A stretch of DNA of 64,000 bases from Parablautia sp. Marseille-Q6255 (GCF_951230155.1 NZ_CATNVD010000007.1:1-64000), one strand, 5' to 3'. Counted from the first letter of the stretch, positions 40,870 to 50,374 are shown. Notes: a model not told the origin generated them from the letters alone. A program made the numbers and translations.

Positions 40870-42264
40870 ATGCTTATTAAAAACGGAACGATTCTTTCTC
40901 CTGCCACGCAGGAAGAGCTTCACGCTGATATCCGGATAAAAGAAGGTCTCATCTGCGAGATCGGTGATCTCAGCCCTGTCGATGGAGAAGAACTTCTCGA
41001 TGCCAGCGACTGCATGATCGCCCCGGGACTCGTTGACGTGCATGTCCATTTCCGTGATCCCGGACAGACATGGAAAGAGGACCTGCATACCGGCGCATGC
41101 GCAGCAGCAGCAGGCGGTTTTACCACAGTTGTATGCATGGCAAACACAAAACCCGTCATTGACTCTGCGCAGCTTTTGACTGACCTGTGCAAACGCGCAG
41201 AGAATGAGCCTGTCCGTATCCGTTTTGCCGCTGCGATCACGAATGGCTTAAAGGGTGAGTCTCTTACGGATTTTGATGCGCTTTTTGCCGCAGGAGCCTG
41301 TGGTTTTACAGATGACGGCGTCCCGCTCCTCAACGAGAAGCTGGCTGAGGATGCAATGCGCCACGCAAAACGACTGCATCTGCCGCTTTCTTTTCACGAA
41401 GAGGATCCTGCATTTATTGAAAAAAGCGGCACAAACCGTACTGCTCCGGCAATCGCTGAAGACATCATGGTGGCCCGCGACTGTATGCTCGCCCTCCACA
41501 CCGGCGCTCTGGTAAATATCCAGCACATCAGCTCCGCTGCTTCTGTTGCCCTTGTGCGCCTGGCAAAGTCCCTCGGCGCTCCTGTATGGGCAGAAGCGAC
41601 ACCGCACCATTTCACCCTGACCGAGGACGCCGTCGATGTCCACGGCACCTATGCAAAGATGAACCCGCCGCTTCGCACAGCCAAAGATCGGGCTGCGATC
41701 ATCGAAGGGCTGCGCGATGGAACGATCGATATGATCGCTACTGATCATGCACCGCACAGCACACAGGAAAAGCACCAGTCTGACTTTTTCTCCTGTCCAA
41801 GCGGTATTATCGGTCTGGAAACAGCTCTGGCACTGGGCATCACAAATCTGGTGCGTCCAGGCCACTTAAGCATGATGCAGCTGATGGAAAAAATGTCTGT
41901 CAATCCGGCAAAGCTTTATTCCTTTAACGCGTGCGCCGCGCAGGATACCTCGCTCTATGCACAGGATACTGCCTGCGGAAGTCCAACAGATGATTTGCAC
42001 TCTCCTCTGGTGTCTGCACACAGCGATCATCTGAAACACTCCTTGGACGGTCACAGGGCTGCATCAGATGCTTTACGACTGCCCTATGGTACGATCACGG
42101 TTGGAAGTGCCGCCGATCTCGTTATTTTTCATCCAAATGAAACGTTTGTAGCAGGAAATTATCATTCTAAATCTGAAAATACGCCGTTTACCGGCGAGAC
42201 GCTGTACGGAAAAATCCGGGCTACGATCTGCCGGGGCAAGGTCACGTACCGCCCTGCCCCATAA
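40870..42264 (+). CDS. pyrC: Dihydroorotase
   Basis: It closes carbamoyl-aspartate to dihydroorotate in pyrimidine synthesis. The zinc-binding HVHFRDPG is near residue 57, GGFTTVVCMANTKP follows, and the metal Asp lies in IATDHAPHS. The ATG at 40870 has GGAGG 8 bases upstream. It is 464 residues, longer than the usual 425. The excess is a Ser/His/Asp-rich insertion of about 45 residues after NPAKLYSFN (between about 358 and 405), before the closing strand TITVGSAADLVIF. It is monocistronic and divergent from efp. Confidence 0.95.
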   Translation: MLIKNGTILSPATQEELHADIRIKEGLICEIGDLSPVDGEELLDASDCMIAPGLVDVHVHFRDPGQTWKEDLHTGACAAAAGGFTTVVCMANTKPVIDSAQLLTDLCKRAENEPVRIRFAAAITNGLKGESLTDFDALFAAGACGFTDDGVPLLNEKLAEDAMRHAKRLHLPLSFHEEDPAFIEKSGTNRTAPAIAEDIMVARDCMLALHTGALVNIQHISSAASVALVRLAKSLGAPVWAEATPHHFTLTEDAVDVHGTYAKMNPPLRTAKDRAAIIEGLRDGTIDMIATDHAPHSTQEKHQSDFFSCPSGIIGLETALALGITNLVRPGHLSMMQLMEKMSVNPAKLYSFNACAAQDTSLYAQDTACGSPTDDLHSPLVSAHSDHLKHSLDGHRAASDALRLPYGTITVGSAADLVIFHPNETFVAGNYHSKSENTPFTGETLYGKIRATICRGKVTYRPAP

Positions 42265-42298
42265 TACAGCAAAGCAGCATGCGGACCGGGGACAGCAG

Positions 42299-44938
42299 TT
42301 ATCCCTCTGTCTCCCGCAGCCGCTCCACCACACTCTCCTTTGCGGCTCTCTGGTAGGCTATGATCGGAGCGATGACCGCGATCACCGCAAAGAATGGCAG
42401 CATGATCAAAAACGCCAGTGCATTATACCGGTACTCAAAAAACAGGATCACCTGATTCAGCGCATGCAAAACAGCATAGGAAATCGCACTTCCAAACAGG
42501 ATGCTGATAATACCGGAGAGCAGCACATAATACAGCCCCTCCTCCATGAGCATGCGCTTGATCTGCTGCTGCGTCATCCCGATGCTGCTTAAAATCGCAA
42601 GCTCTCTCTTTCTGGAAATAATCCCTGTCAGAATAGAATTGATAAAGTTCAGTACACCGATCACTGCAATCACAAGGCCAAGTGCCAGTCCGATCCCCTG
42701 GATCACATTCGTCATATCACGAAACTCTTCGATAAGCGATTCCTTTGTCATGTATCCCATGTATGGATTTATATTTTCCGTATAATCTTTCACTGTTTCG
42801 ATAAATGCAGGAAGCGCTTCCTCCTCCAGCGTATAGGATACCGCAAAGCAGTAACCGTCCTGTCTTGCTCCTGCCAGTTCAGATTTTGGAAGAATGATCT
42901 GCACACCGTTCACGGAATAACGGTGTTCATCCATACTGGATGGAGCCTCTGCTGTCACCGCCATGACCTCATATTCTTTCTCTATGACCTTCTCTGGTGT
43001 CACGCCGCTGATCTCCCCCGACTCTGTGCGTTCTTCGATCCACCCGGTATCCGGTGCGGGCATACGCAGCGTAACGGTATCTCCCGGTTCATAGAGTATG
43101 CAGTCCTGCGTATCATCTCCAATCACAGGTGAAACGAGAATATAACCGCCCTTTTGAAATTTTTCTATATCCAGTTTTCCTTTTAGCACGGTGAGATTCT
43201 CCAGCAGCTCATCATCATAGGCATACACATCTGTCGAAAGCTCACGGGTAGATATGCTCTGTTCGAGATGGCTGATCTCATAATCATCTCTCATGTCCAG
43301 CCTGCCCTGATCGTAATAGTCCTGATACCTTGCGACCGCCATATCGCTCATTACAATATCTTTCGCATATACAGGCGACCACATTTCATTGCGTGTCAGA
43401 ATCCCCGGCTGCTCATCCAGCAGTGCAAGCATTTCCTCATCTACAACAAAATCAACAAGTCCGTTCTGAGCTGTTGCTGTATAGTTAATACTTCCGACCG
43501 TCACATCTCCGACAAGACGGCTTTTTAAATAATTGTCAATCCGGAAGCTTCCGACTGCAGTCAGGACAATACACAGAATCGATACGCTCAATGACAGGGA
43601 CAGGACAACAAAGATGGTCTTCTTTTTGTTCCTGCCAAGGTTGGAAAGCGCCATGCGATGTACGCGCGCGCCTGTTTCTGATTTCTTTGTTTTTTTCCGC
43701 TTCATATTTTTCTCACTGTAGCGCACTGCTTCTATCGGAGAAACGCTGCCTGCAATCTTGCCCGGTCTGTGACAGCTGATCAGTACGGTAAGCAGGGAAA
43801 ACGCAGCGCCAAACACCAGAATCCACAGATCAAAATGCAGCCTGATCTCCATGCCGTTGTGCTCCACCATTGACATCATAAACGGAAACAGACCACAGCT
43901 TGCAAAATATCCTGCAAAAAGTCCAAGCGGGATGCCAAATACCGAAAGTACAAGAGCCTGCCTGCGTATCAAACGCCGAAGCTGTTTTTTGGTCGCTCCT
44001 ATGGTCTTTAGCAGACCGTAAAAACGGATGTCTCCTATAACTGAGATCTGAAAAATATTATAAATGATCAGATAGCCCGTCACCAGAATAACAAGCAAGG
44101 CAGCGCCAAGAAGCACCACCGCCATAGGATCCATAGCCTCCATGCGGCTGCTCATATACGCCCAGTTTACGCCGTATGTAAGCTCCCGGTCCGGATCATA
44201 GCCTGCATCCTTTATAACAGAACGAACCGTTTCTTCAATGTTTCTATCTGTTTCAAAATAGAGCCCCACACTGTACAGACCCACAGATTTGTCTTCCGGG
44301 TGATTTTCTCCCCATGCAAGAAAATCCTCATCTGTCCGCCCGTCTCTTAATTTCTCCCAGAAGGCACTGGAGATGTAAAGCTGCGACGCATGGCTGACCC
44401 GATCTCCCTGATACCATCCGCTCACGGTAAAGGTCTTTTCCACCGTTTCTCCCTGGAACCGGAAAACAGCCGGAAACTGAACGCCCACCTCATGCGGCAG
44501 TTTCAGCTCATCCAGGACAATCGTATCCACCACAATCTCATTCTCTTTTTGCGGCAGCTTCCCTTCTTCCAGTTCAATAAAACAATTTGTAAGCTCCTCC
44601 TCGCCCTGCGGATAACGAAGCTCCGCACTGCGTTTTAAAATATTATCTAAAACGGCAATAAACTGGTTCCACGTATAGCTGACCACACGAGGATCTTTTC
44701 CCACCTTCTCCATCTGTTCCCGTGTCGCATTTTTTAGCCCTGCATGAAATTTGCCACCGACCTCACGCATCGTCTGTTCCTGCGCGACCTGTGTCATCCC
44801 GATCCCCATTGACGCAAGCGCGGTAAAAAGCATACAGGTAAGCGCGATCGCCATTACTGCAAAGGTATTGCGCATCCGGTTGCTTTTCAGACTTCTTTCC
44901 GAAAGCCGCCGGATCGCTTTTTGATTATTGTTTTTCAT
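42299..44938 (-). CDS. MacB/FtsX-type ABC transporter permease
   Basis: An 880-residue permease with two FtsX cores. The N-terminal TM is near 25-45 (TFAVMAIALTCMLFTALASMG), a large extracellular domain follows, then three TMs near 255-385, a cytoplasmic link rich in Lys (RKKTKKSETG), a fifth TM and second extracellular domain, and three C-terminal TMs (LGLVIAVIGVLNFINSILTG and on). The ATG at 44938 has GGAGG 7 bases upstream and overlaps nothing essential of the ATPase gene. With the ATPase it should export or sense an antimicrobial peptide or lipid. Confidence 0.9.
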   Translation of the reverse strand: MKNNNQKAIRRLSERSLKSNRMRNTFAVMAIALTCMLFTALASMGIGMTQVAQEQTMREVGGKFHAGLKNATREQMEKVGKDPRVVSYTWNQFIAVLDNILKRSAELRYPQGEEELTNCFIELEEGKLPQKENEIVVDTIVLDELKLPHEVGVQFPAVFRFQGETVEKTFTVSGWYQGDRVSHASQLYISSAFWEKLRDGRTDEDFLAWGENHPEDKSVGLYSVGLYFETDRNIEETVRSVIKDAGYDPDRELTYGVNWAYMSSRMEAMDPMAVVLLGAALLVILVTGYLIIYNIFQISVIGDIRFYGLLKTIGATKKQLRRLIRRQALVLSVFGIPLGLFAGYFASCGLFPFMMSMVEHNGMEIRLHFDLWILVFGAAFSLLTVLISCHRPGKIAGSVSPIEAVRYSEKNMKRKKTKKSETGARVHRMALSNLGRNKKKTIFVVLSLSLSVSILCIVLTAVGSFRIDNYLKSRLVGDVTVGSINYTATAQNGLVDFVVDEEMLALLDEQPGILTRNEMWSPVYAKDIVMSDMAVARYQDYYDQGRLDMRDDYEISHLEQSISTRELSTDVYAYDDELLENLTVLKGKLDIEKFQKGGYILVSPVIGDDTQDCILYEPGDTVTLRMPAPDTGWIEERTESGEISGVTPEKVIEKEYEVMAVTAEAPSSMDEHRYSVNGVQIILPKSELAGARQDGYCFAVSYTLEEEALPAFIETVKDYTENINPYMGYMTKESLIEEFRDMTNVIQGIGLALGLVIAVIGVLNFINSILTGIISRKRELAILSSIGMTQQQIKRMLMEEGLYYVLLSGIISILFGSAISYAVLHALNQVILFFEYRYNALAFLIMLPFFAVIAVIAPIIAYQRAAKESVVERLRETEG

Positions 44939-44942
44939 CGCC

Positions 44943-45608
44943 CTACCTCCAGATCTTTCCGTCTTCAATACGGACAATACGGCTGCATAACTGTGCAAGC
45001 ATCTCATTATGTGTGATCATAAGAATCGTCTGTCCAAACTGTTCTCCCGTAACTTTTAAAAGCCCCATCACCTCCTGCGAGTTGCGTGAATCAAGATTGC
45101 CGGTCGGCTCATCAGCCAGTACGATCGCCGGCTTTGCCGCAAGTGCCCGTGCGATCGCCACTCTTTGCTGCTGCCCCCCTGACAGCTGGTTTGGCATGGC
45201 AAATCTCCGTTCATATATGCCAAGCGATTCCATCACCTCGCGTACAAACGACTTATCTGGTTTTTCTCCGTCCAGCTCGATCGGAAGCACAATATTTTCA
45301 TACGCATTCAGTACCGGAACCAGATTATAGCTTTGGAAAATAAACCCGATATTTCTGCGCCGAAAAATAGTAAGTTCCGTTTCTTTCAGATTAAAAATAT
45401 CCTTTCCATCTACGATCACTTTTCCCTGTGTCGGATAATCAAGCCCGCCAAGCATATGCAAAAGCGTTGACTTTCCGCTCCCACTCGTACCTACGACTGC
45501 TACAAACTCCCCTTCTTCTACGGATAAATCTACTCCATCTAATGCTTTTACGAGACTGCTTCCGCTTCCATAGTATTTTTTCAGTCCTTCTGTTTTCAGG
45601 ATCTCCAT
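44943..45608 (-). CDS. MacB/LolD-type ABC transporter ATPase
   Basis: A 221-residue ATPase. Walker A is GTSGSGKST, the Q-loop lies in GFIFQSYNLVPVLNAYENIV, the signature is LSGGQQQR, and Walker B is VLADEPTGNLDSRN. This is the peptide/lipoprotein exporter subclass. It follows a kinase gene and a promoter with phased repeats, and runs into the permease gene. AAGGGG stands 7 bases before the ATG. Confidence 0.93.
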   Translation of the reverse strand: MEILKTEGLKKYYGSGSSLVKALDGVDLSVEEGEFVAVVGTSGSGKSTLLHMLGGLDYPTQGKVIVDGKDIFNLKETELTIFRRRNIGFIFQSYNLVPVLNAYENIVLPIELDGEKPDKSFVREVMESLGIYERRFAMPNQLSGGQQQRVAIARALAAKPAIVLADEPTGNLDSRNSQEVMGLLKVTGEQFGQTILMITHNEMLAQLCSRIVRIEDGKIWR

Positions 45609-45665
45609 ATCTTATCCCCTTTCTTTCTGGAAAATATTCCCTGAACTATAGTTCTTATATTTGAG

Positions 45666-45722
45666 ATTATACACAGTCATTCTGACAATACCCTGACAAT
45701 CCACCAAAAAAATCCTGACAAT
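45666..45722 (-). promoter_or_regulatory. ABC-exporter promoter with helically phased CTGACAAT repeats
   Basis: A minus-strand TATAAT (complement of 45666-45671) has no good -35. Instead CTGACAAT (plus-strand reading) occurs at 45682-45689, 45693-45700 and 45715-45722, spaced 11 and 22 bases. Direct repeats of 11-base period abutting a -10 are what OmpR/PhoB-type response regulators bind. The promoter is probably activated by the regulator of the neighbouring kinase. Confidence 0.6.
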
Positions 45723-45733
45723 CTTGTCAGGAT
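45705..45733 (-). terminator. Terminator of sensor-kinase gene
   Basis: ATCCTGACAA (45712-45721) pairs with TTGTCAGGAT (45724-45733), giving on the minus strand a hairpin followed by TTTTTTT. It overlaps the end of the kinase gene and includes the third CTGACAAT copy. Confidence 0.7.
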
Positions 45734-46671
45734 TCTCCCGGGGGCGCTCCATTTAATAAAAACACTGAAAAGCAGCTCCCTCCTTCTGGATTTTGCGTGC
45801 AGGTAATATACCCCTTCTCCCGGGTCAGGATCACCTGCGCCAGATACAGCCCGAGTCCGCTGCCTGGCTCCTGTTCTACGGCCTTTCCACGAAAAAAGCG
45901 CTGGAAAATTTTTGTACACTCATCCTTTGGCACTCCCGGCCCCTCATCGCAGAAATCGATTTTTGTATATAGCTCCATTGGACATATTCTGATCCGTACC
46001 ACACTTCCCACAGGACTGTACTTGACTGCATTTTCCAATACATTTGTAAAGACCTCTGCCGTCCATTTTACATTATGATAAAGCTTTCTGTCATCAAACA
46101 GCTCTGTCTCAATATAGATATTTCGTGCCTGTGCCTGCGCATAGACTGCACTGACGCTCTTTGCAAGCGTCTTCCGGATACTGTGCATACCGGCTTCAAA
46201 CGATACGATCCCATTTTCCAGTCTTGACGACTTCACCAGCGCTGATATAAGCCATTGCATCTTGGCTGCCTGCTGTGCAATGTGCACAGAAAACTGTTCC
46301 TGCTCTGATTTCGTAAGCGCTTTTCCCTGCAGTAATTCTGCATCCATCAGAACATTTGCCAGCGGCGTTTTAAGCTGATGAGACAGATCAGAAAGCAGCC
46401 CTGCCAGATGTTCTCTGTCGTTTTTTGCCTGCTCCTGTGCCTGCCTGGACTGACGCAGTATCCTGCGAAGCTGCGCTTCCAGCTTCGATTCCCTTGTCTC
46501 TGCCAGAAGCTCCTGTCCCGGTTCCCCGTTCTGATAATGGCGCAGCATCCGCTCCATCCTCCGCAGCAGCATAAAATAATACAAAAAAGCAGTCAGCCCT
46601 GCCAGAATGCAAAAAACTGCAGCAGCAAACAGCATGATCTGCCAGAAAACCGAAAAAGATTGTTCTGTCAT
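45727..46671 (-). CDS. Sensor histidine kinase
   Basis: One transmembrane segment near residues 10-34 is followed by a short linker with a coiled coil, the DHp domain with the phosphorylated His in LSDLSHQLKTPLANV, and a catalytic domain with NVLENAVKYSP, CDEGPGVP, FQRFFRG and GSGLGLYLAQ. The small sensing part is typical of kinases paired with MacB/Bce-type exporters. No response-regulator gene adjoins it. The ATG at 46671 follows GGGAG; an ATG at 46704 lacks a ribosome binding site. Confidence 0.88.
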   Translation of the reverse strand: MTEQSFSVFWQIMLFAAAVFCILAGLTAFLYYFMLLRRMERMLRHYQNGEPGQELLAETRESKLEAQLRRILRQSRQAQEQAKNDREHLAGLLSDLSHQLKTPLANVLMDAELLQGKALTKSEQEQFSVHIAQQAAKMQWLISALVKSSRLENGIVSFEAGMHSIRKTLAKSVSAVYAQAQARNIYIETELFDDRKLYHNVKWTAEVFTNVLENAVKYSPVGSVVRIRICPMELYTKIDFCDEGPGVPKDECTKIFQRFFRGKAVEQEPGSGLGLYLAQVILTREKGYITCTQNPEGGSCFSVFLLNGAPPGES

Positions 46672-46844
46672 ACGCTCTCCCACATCCAGCGCCCATTCAT
46701 CCATGACGCTGTTTCTATTACACCACTGTTGATTTTATCATATCATTTCTGACTTTTCTACATTCATTCTGCTTTTATGAAAACAGGAGCAACGATTGTC
46801 CCTTCCTCAGAGTTTTCACAGATCAGCCGCTGGATCTCTGCATA

Positions 46845-46890
46845 AAGAACAGAGCCCGGAAACCACTGTATGGTTCCGGGCCCTGTTCTT
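46845..46890 (-). terminator. Terminator of large surface-protein gene
   Basis: A hairpin of about 19 bp with one bulge (46845-46864 with 46872-46890) follows the stop at 46928. It ends in TTCTTTATG on the minus strand and TTCTTTTCG on the plus. The rest of 46672-46927 shows no gene and no regulator gene. Confidence 0.7.
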
Positions 46891-46927
46891 TTCGTCTATT
46901 ACAGAAGACAGCTTATGCTTTTAAAGA

Positions 46928-49900
46928 TTATTTCCTTCTTCTTTTGATAAATACCACCAGAAGTGCGATAAAGATCAGGCAGGAAACTCCTGCTATTACG
47001 GCAATCGCGATAACTGGCGTGTTATCCCCGGTCGCTACGCCTGCAGCCTTTGGAACAACACGGAATGTCACAGACTTCGTATCTGTTGTCCCGTCTGATA
47101 CCCAATTGCTTCCATCATATACCTGCTTATTAAATGTCACCTTCAGTGTATATTCACCGGAAGCCTTGATCGCCATTGTGGTCGTATAAGGAGATGCCTT
47201 CCAGCTTCCTGTCACATTGCCGATCTGGTAGCCGGACGGACAGTAACGGTAATCACCCGGGTTCGGATTGGAATTATCCATCCCTGCTCCGGAAGCGGTA
47301 AACTTGATCGCGTCTCCTGTGTAGTATTCTCCGCCTGACTTAATATCAAGGATCGCATTATTATCTGCAGACGGTCCGTCCTGGTACGTTGCCTTAACTG
47401 CCACATCACTTCCCGGCATCGTAAATGTTGTCTGCCATCTCGATGCATCTTCGAAGGTAACATTGCCACTGACTGCTACCCATTCCTTGAATTCTTTTCC
47501 GCCTGCCGGATAATCGGAGCTGACCTTCGCCTTATCTCCCATTTTATAGAATTCATAATCGCTGTAGCCATTTGTCACATCAAGACGATACTCTTTGTTT
47601 TTGTAATGCGCTTTCACTGTCACCTCTGCGGTCGGCATCGTAAAGGTAGTTATCTCACTGTAAGCATCCTTCAAGGTAACATTTCCCGATTTTACTTCCC
47701 AGTAATCAAACTCTTTTCCTTCCGGTGCATCATCAGCTGTGATCGTTACCGTAGTACTGCTCACTGCCAGGGTATAATCTGCAGTACCGTTCTTTACATG
47801 GATCTTGTATTCGATTCCTTCATACTGCGCCTGAAAATTCAAAGCCTGTGATACCGTCACGGTCACAGAAGAGCTGTTTGCGTCAATACCAAGCGCAGCC
47901 GGATCTACTGCATTGCCGGAAGCATCTGTGATCTTCCAGCCCGCAAATGCCTGACCGGCCGGATTTGGATTCGCCGTGACCGTCACCTGCGTCCCCTGAT
48001 CCACTGTCACATCTGTGGAGGAGCCATTGATCGTTCCGTTCGCCACTGTTACACGATGGGTTGGGATAACAGTTTCATAAACTGCTGTCAGATCAACTTT
48101 GCTTGCCGGCATCACGAAGCTCGTCTCTGCCTGAGAAGCATCTGCAAAAGCAACCGCTCCGCCTGTCGACTGGATCACGCCGGACCAGCCGGTAAATTTC
48201 GTGCCGTCCGCTGCTGCATTTGCCTTTACCGAAACCGTATCACCTTCTGCATATACTCCCGAAGTCTGTCCGTCTGCAAGCACTCCGTCTTTAACAGAAA
48301 CGCTGTACACGGATACAAAGTTTGCTGTAATCGTCACTGCGCTCTCCGGCATTGTAAATGTTGTCTCCGGATTTGTGCTGTCTGCAAACGCGATCTGTGC
48401 GCCGCTGGCATCCGTACCGGACCAGCCGGTAAATTTTGTGCCATCTGCTACCGACGCCTTCACAGCCACTGTTTCACCCTTTGCGTAAGCTGTTTTTCCA
48501 GATCCGTCATTGAGCGTACCGCCTGTTACTGTTACTGTATAAGTCAAAGGCGCCTGAGATTCTGACTGATCAGATGTAGTGTCAGACTGCGGTGCTTCTG
48601 TCTCCTGAACCGCTTCATAATGTGCTGTCAGACTGACCTCTCCTTCCGGCATCGTAAAGGTGACAGAAGATGCTTTCAGATCCGGCAGCTCTACGTTCAG
48701 AGAATCTACAGACCAGGAGTCAAATACCAGCCCCTCTGCCGTGCGGTCATTGGCACTCACGCTCACCTGTGTGCCTGCCTCATAGGTGCCTGCACCGGAA
48801 CCATCCATAACCGTCACGCCATACACTGCCGGTTCTGCCTGCTCTGACTCTGTCGGTGCCTGTGTTTCCGGCTGCTCTGACTCTGTCGGTGCCTGTGTTT
48901 CCGGCTGCTCTGACTCTGTCGGTACCTGTGTTTCCGGCTGCTCTGACTCTGTCGGCGCCTGTGTTTCCGGCTGTTCTGACTCTGCCGGCGCCTGTGTTTC
49001 CGGCTCTGCATAATTTGCGGTAAGCGTCACGTCTCCCTGCGGCATCGTAAAACCGGCCTGTGCTGCCACCGGATTATCAAGTGCTACCTCTGCCGGCTCG
49101 ATCGTCCAGCCTGTGAACTCCAGCCCCTCTGCCGTGCGGTCATTGGCAGTTGCCACTACCCATGCGCCAGCCTCATAGCTGCCCGTCTGCATGCCATCCG
49201 CCAGAACACCGTCTGCGACAGTTACCGTGTACATCTGAGGTGCTTCCGGTGTCTGCGGCTCTGTCTGTACCTGTTCATAATTTGCCGTAAGCGTCATGTC
49301 ACTCTCCGGCATCATAAATGTCATCTGCGCTGCTGACAGATCCATATCTGCCACCGCTGCTTCTGCCGGCTCCACCGTCCAGCCTGTAAACTCCAGTCCT
49401 TCTGCTGTACGGTCTGCTGCACTCACATTTACCTGTGCGCCCGCCTCGTAGCTGCCTGTGCCCTCGCCCTGAGCCACGGTCACATTATATACTGCCGGTG
49501 TCTCCGGCTGTGCTTCCTGATACGTTGCCTTTACTGTTACTTTCTTTTCCGGCATCGTAATCGTAGTCTCCGGACTGGAGGCATCCTCAAATACAACATC
49601 GCCCGGCTCTGCCGTCCATCCTGCAAATGCCATGCCCTCTGCCGGATCATCTGCTTTGATCTTTACCGTATCCCCTGCCGGATAGAATGCGATATCCTTT
49701 GACTCTCCTTCTGCGATCTCGCCTTCCTGAAATACATAATGATTCGACGTATCATCCTTTTTTCCGGATTTTCCGTTTTCTGTGACAAGAACATAGCCTG
49801 CCGGAGAAAGTGTGATCGCCGTTCCATCCTCCGTCATCCCGGCGCGAAATACCTGAGCCTCATCGGTATTCGTCCATGTTCCCGGAGTATCGAGTGCCAC

Positions 49901-50083
49901 CTCTGCCCCGTCCATCATCACCGGAAGCGCTGCATTGATCAGCTTATCTCCCGGAAAAAGTATCTCATCTGCAGCTCCTGCAGATACATCATATGACACA
50001 GCGGCCATCGCCTGTGCCGCTGGCAGACATACCATCATGCATGCCAGCAAGAGTCCAAAAAATCTTTTTTGTATTTTTCTCAT
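46928..50083 (-). CDS. Large cell-surface protein with about ten InlB-like B-repeats
   Basis: A 1051-residue exported protein. The signal peptide is about 1-27 (LLACMMVCLPAAQAMA). After a 110-residue head come about ten units of 65-75 residues built on VTV.DG, YEAGAQVNVSA, EGLEFTGW, and FTMPESDMTLTANY, the Listeria-Bacteroides (InlB B) repeat pattern of adhesins. A Pro/Glu/Thr linker of 11-residue repeats lies in the middle. The C-terminus has GVATGDNTP, a hydrophobic segment (IAIAVIAGVSCLIFIALLVV) and KRRRK, resembling a degenerate sortase signal but without LPxTG. The ATG at 50083 has AAGGGG upstream. Probably an adhesin. Confidence 0.85.
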   Translation of the reverse strand: MRKIQKRFFGLLLACMMVCLPAAQAMAAVSYDVSAGAADEILFPGDKLINAALPVMMDGAEVALDTPGTWTNTDEAQVFRAGMTEDGTAITLSPAGYVLVTENGKSGKKDDTSNHYVFQEGEIAEGESKDIAFYPAGDTVKIKADDPAEGMAFAGWTAEPGDVVFEDASSPETTITMPEKKVTVKATYQEAQPETPAVYNVTVAQGEGTGSYEAGAQVNVSAADRTAEGLEFTGWTVEPAEAAVADMDLSAAQMTFMMPESDMTLTANYEQVQTEPQTPEAPQMYTVTVADGVLADGMQTGSYEAGAWVVATANDRTAEGLEFTGWTIEPAEVALDNPVAAQAGFTMPQGDVTLTANYAEPETQAPAESEQPETQAPTESEQPETQVPTESEQPETQAPTESEQPETQAPTESEQAEPAVYGVTVMDGSGAGTYEAGTQVSVSANDRTAEGLVFDSWSVDSLNVELPDLKASSVTFTMPEGEVSLTAHYEAVQETEAPQSDTTSDQSESQAPLTYTVTVTGGTLNDGSGKTAYAKGETVAVKASVADGTKFTGWSGTDASGAQIAFADSTNPETTFTMPESAVTITANFVSVYSVSVKDGVLADGQTSGVYAEGDTVSVKANAAADGTKFTGWSGVIQSTGGAVAFADASQAETSFVMPASKVDLTAVYETVIPTHRVTVANGTINGSSTDVTVDQGTQVTVTANPNPAGQAFAGWKITDASGNAVDPAALGIDANSSSVTVTVSQALNFQAQYEGIEYKIHVKNGTADYTLAVSSTTVTITADDAPEGKEFDYWEVKSGNVTLKDAYSEITTFTMPTAEVTVKAHYKNKEYRLDVTNGYSDYEFYKMGDKAKVSSDYPAGGKEFKEWVAVSGNVTFEDASRWQTTFTMPGSDVAVKATYQDGPSADNNAILDIKSGGEYYTGDAIKFTASGAGMDNSNPNPGDYRYCPSGYQIGNVTGSWKASPYTTTMAIKASGEYTLKVTFNKQVYDGSNWVSDGTTDTKSVTFRVVPKAAGVATGDNTPVIAIAVIAGVSCLIFIALLVVFIKRRRK
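48841..49005. repeat. Five 33-bp tandem repeats encoding ESEQPETQAPT units
   Basis: Five consecutive 33-base units (starts 48841, 48874, 48907, 48940, 48973) differ at only a few positions, the first two being identical. They encode a Pro-rich linker of 11-residue repeats between the B-repeats. Copy number is likely to vary between strains. Confidence 0.9.
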
Positions 50084-50142
50084 ATAGACCCCTTCCTCTC
50101 GTCTGTCTTGATAATACAACCTTCTTTCTTTTGGTTACTGTG

Positions 50143-50170
50143 ATTATAACACAGCTTCCGCTAAAAGCAA
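50143..50170 (-). promoter_or_regulatory. Promoter of surface-protein gene
   Basis: On the minus strand TTGCTT (complement of 50165-50170), a 16-base spacer and TATAAT (complement of 50143-50148). Confidence 0.7.
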
Positions 50171-50307
50171 ATAAGGGTTTTCCGATTACTTTTCTTAAGA
50201 CTTTTCTAAGACACATTTTCAAATTTCCAAAGAATGCCTGCAATACAAAAGTCTGTCGTTCTGTATGTCTGTGAAAGGTACGTCGTGTCTGAAAGTATCG
50301 TGATGCA

Positions 50308-50355
50308 AGCAGAGCCTCATACGATGCGTTCTGCTGCGTCGTATGAGGCTCTGCT
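50308..50355. repeat. Perfect 17-bp inverted repeat beside rnpB
   Basis: AGCAGAGCCTCATACGA (50308-50324) is exactly complementary to 50339-50355 with a 14-base loop. No T-run follows on either side, so it is not a classical terminator, although it lies just after RNase P RNA and could act as one or protect its 3' end. The remaining 50171-50307 shows no gene. Confidence 0.7.
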
Positions 50356-50374
50356 GATGGAAATCTCAGTTTTA

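Noticed and set aside
48841-49005. Possible CRISPR array from regularly spaced repeats
   Set aside because: The repeats are directly adjacent with no spacers and keep the reading frame of the surface protein.
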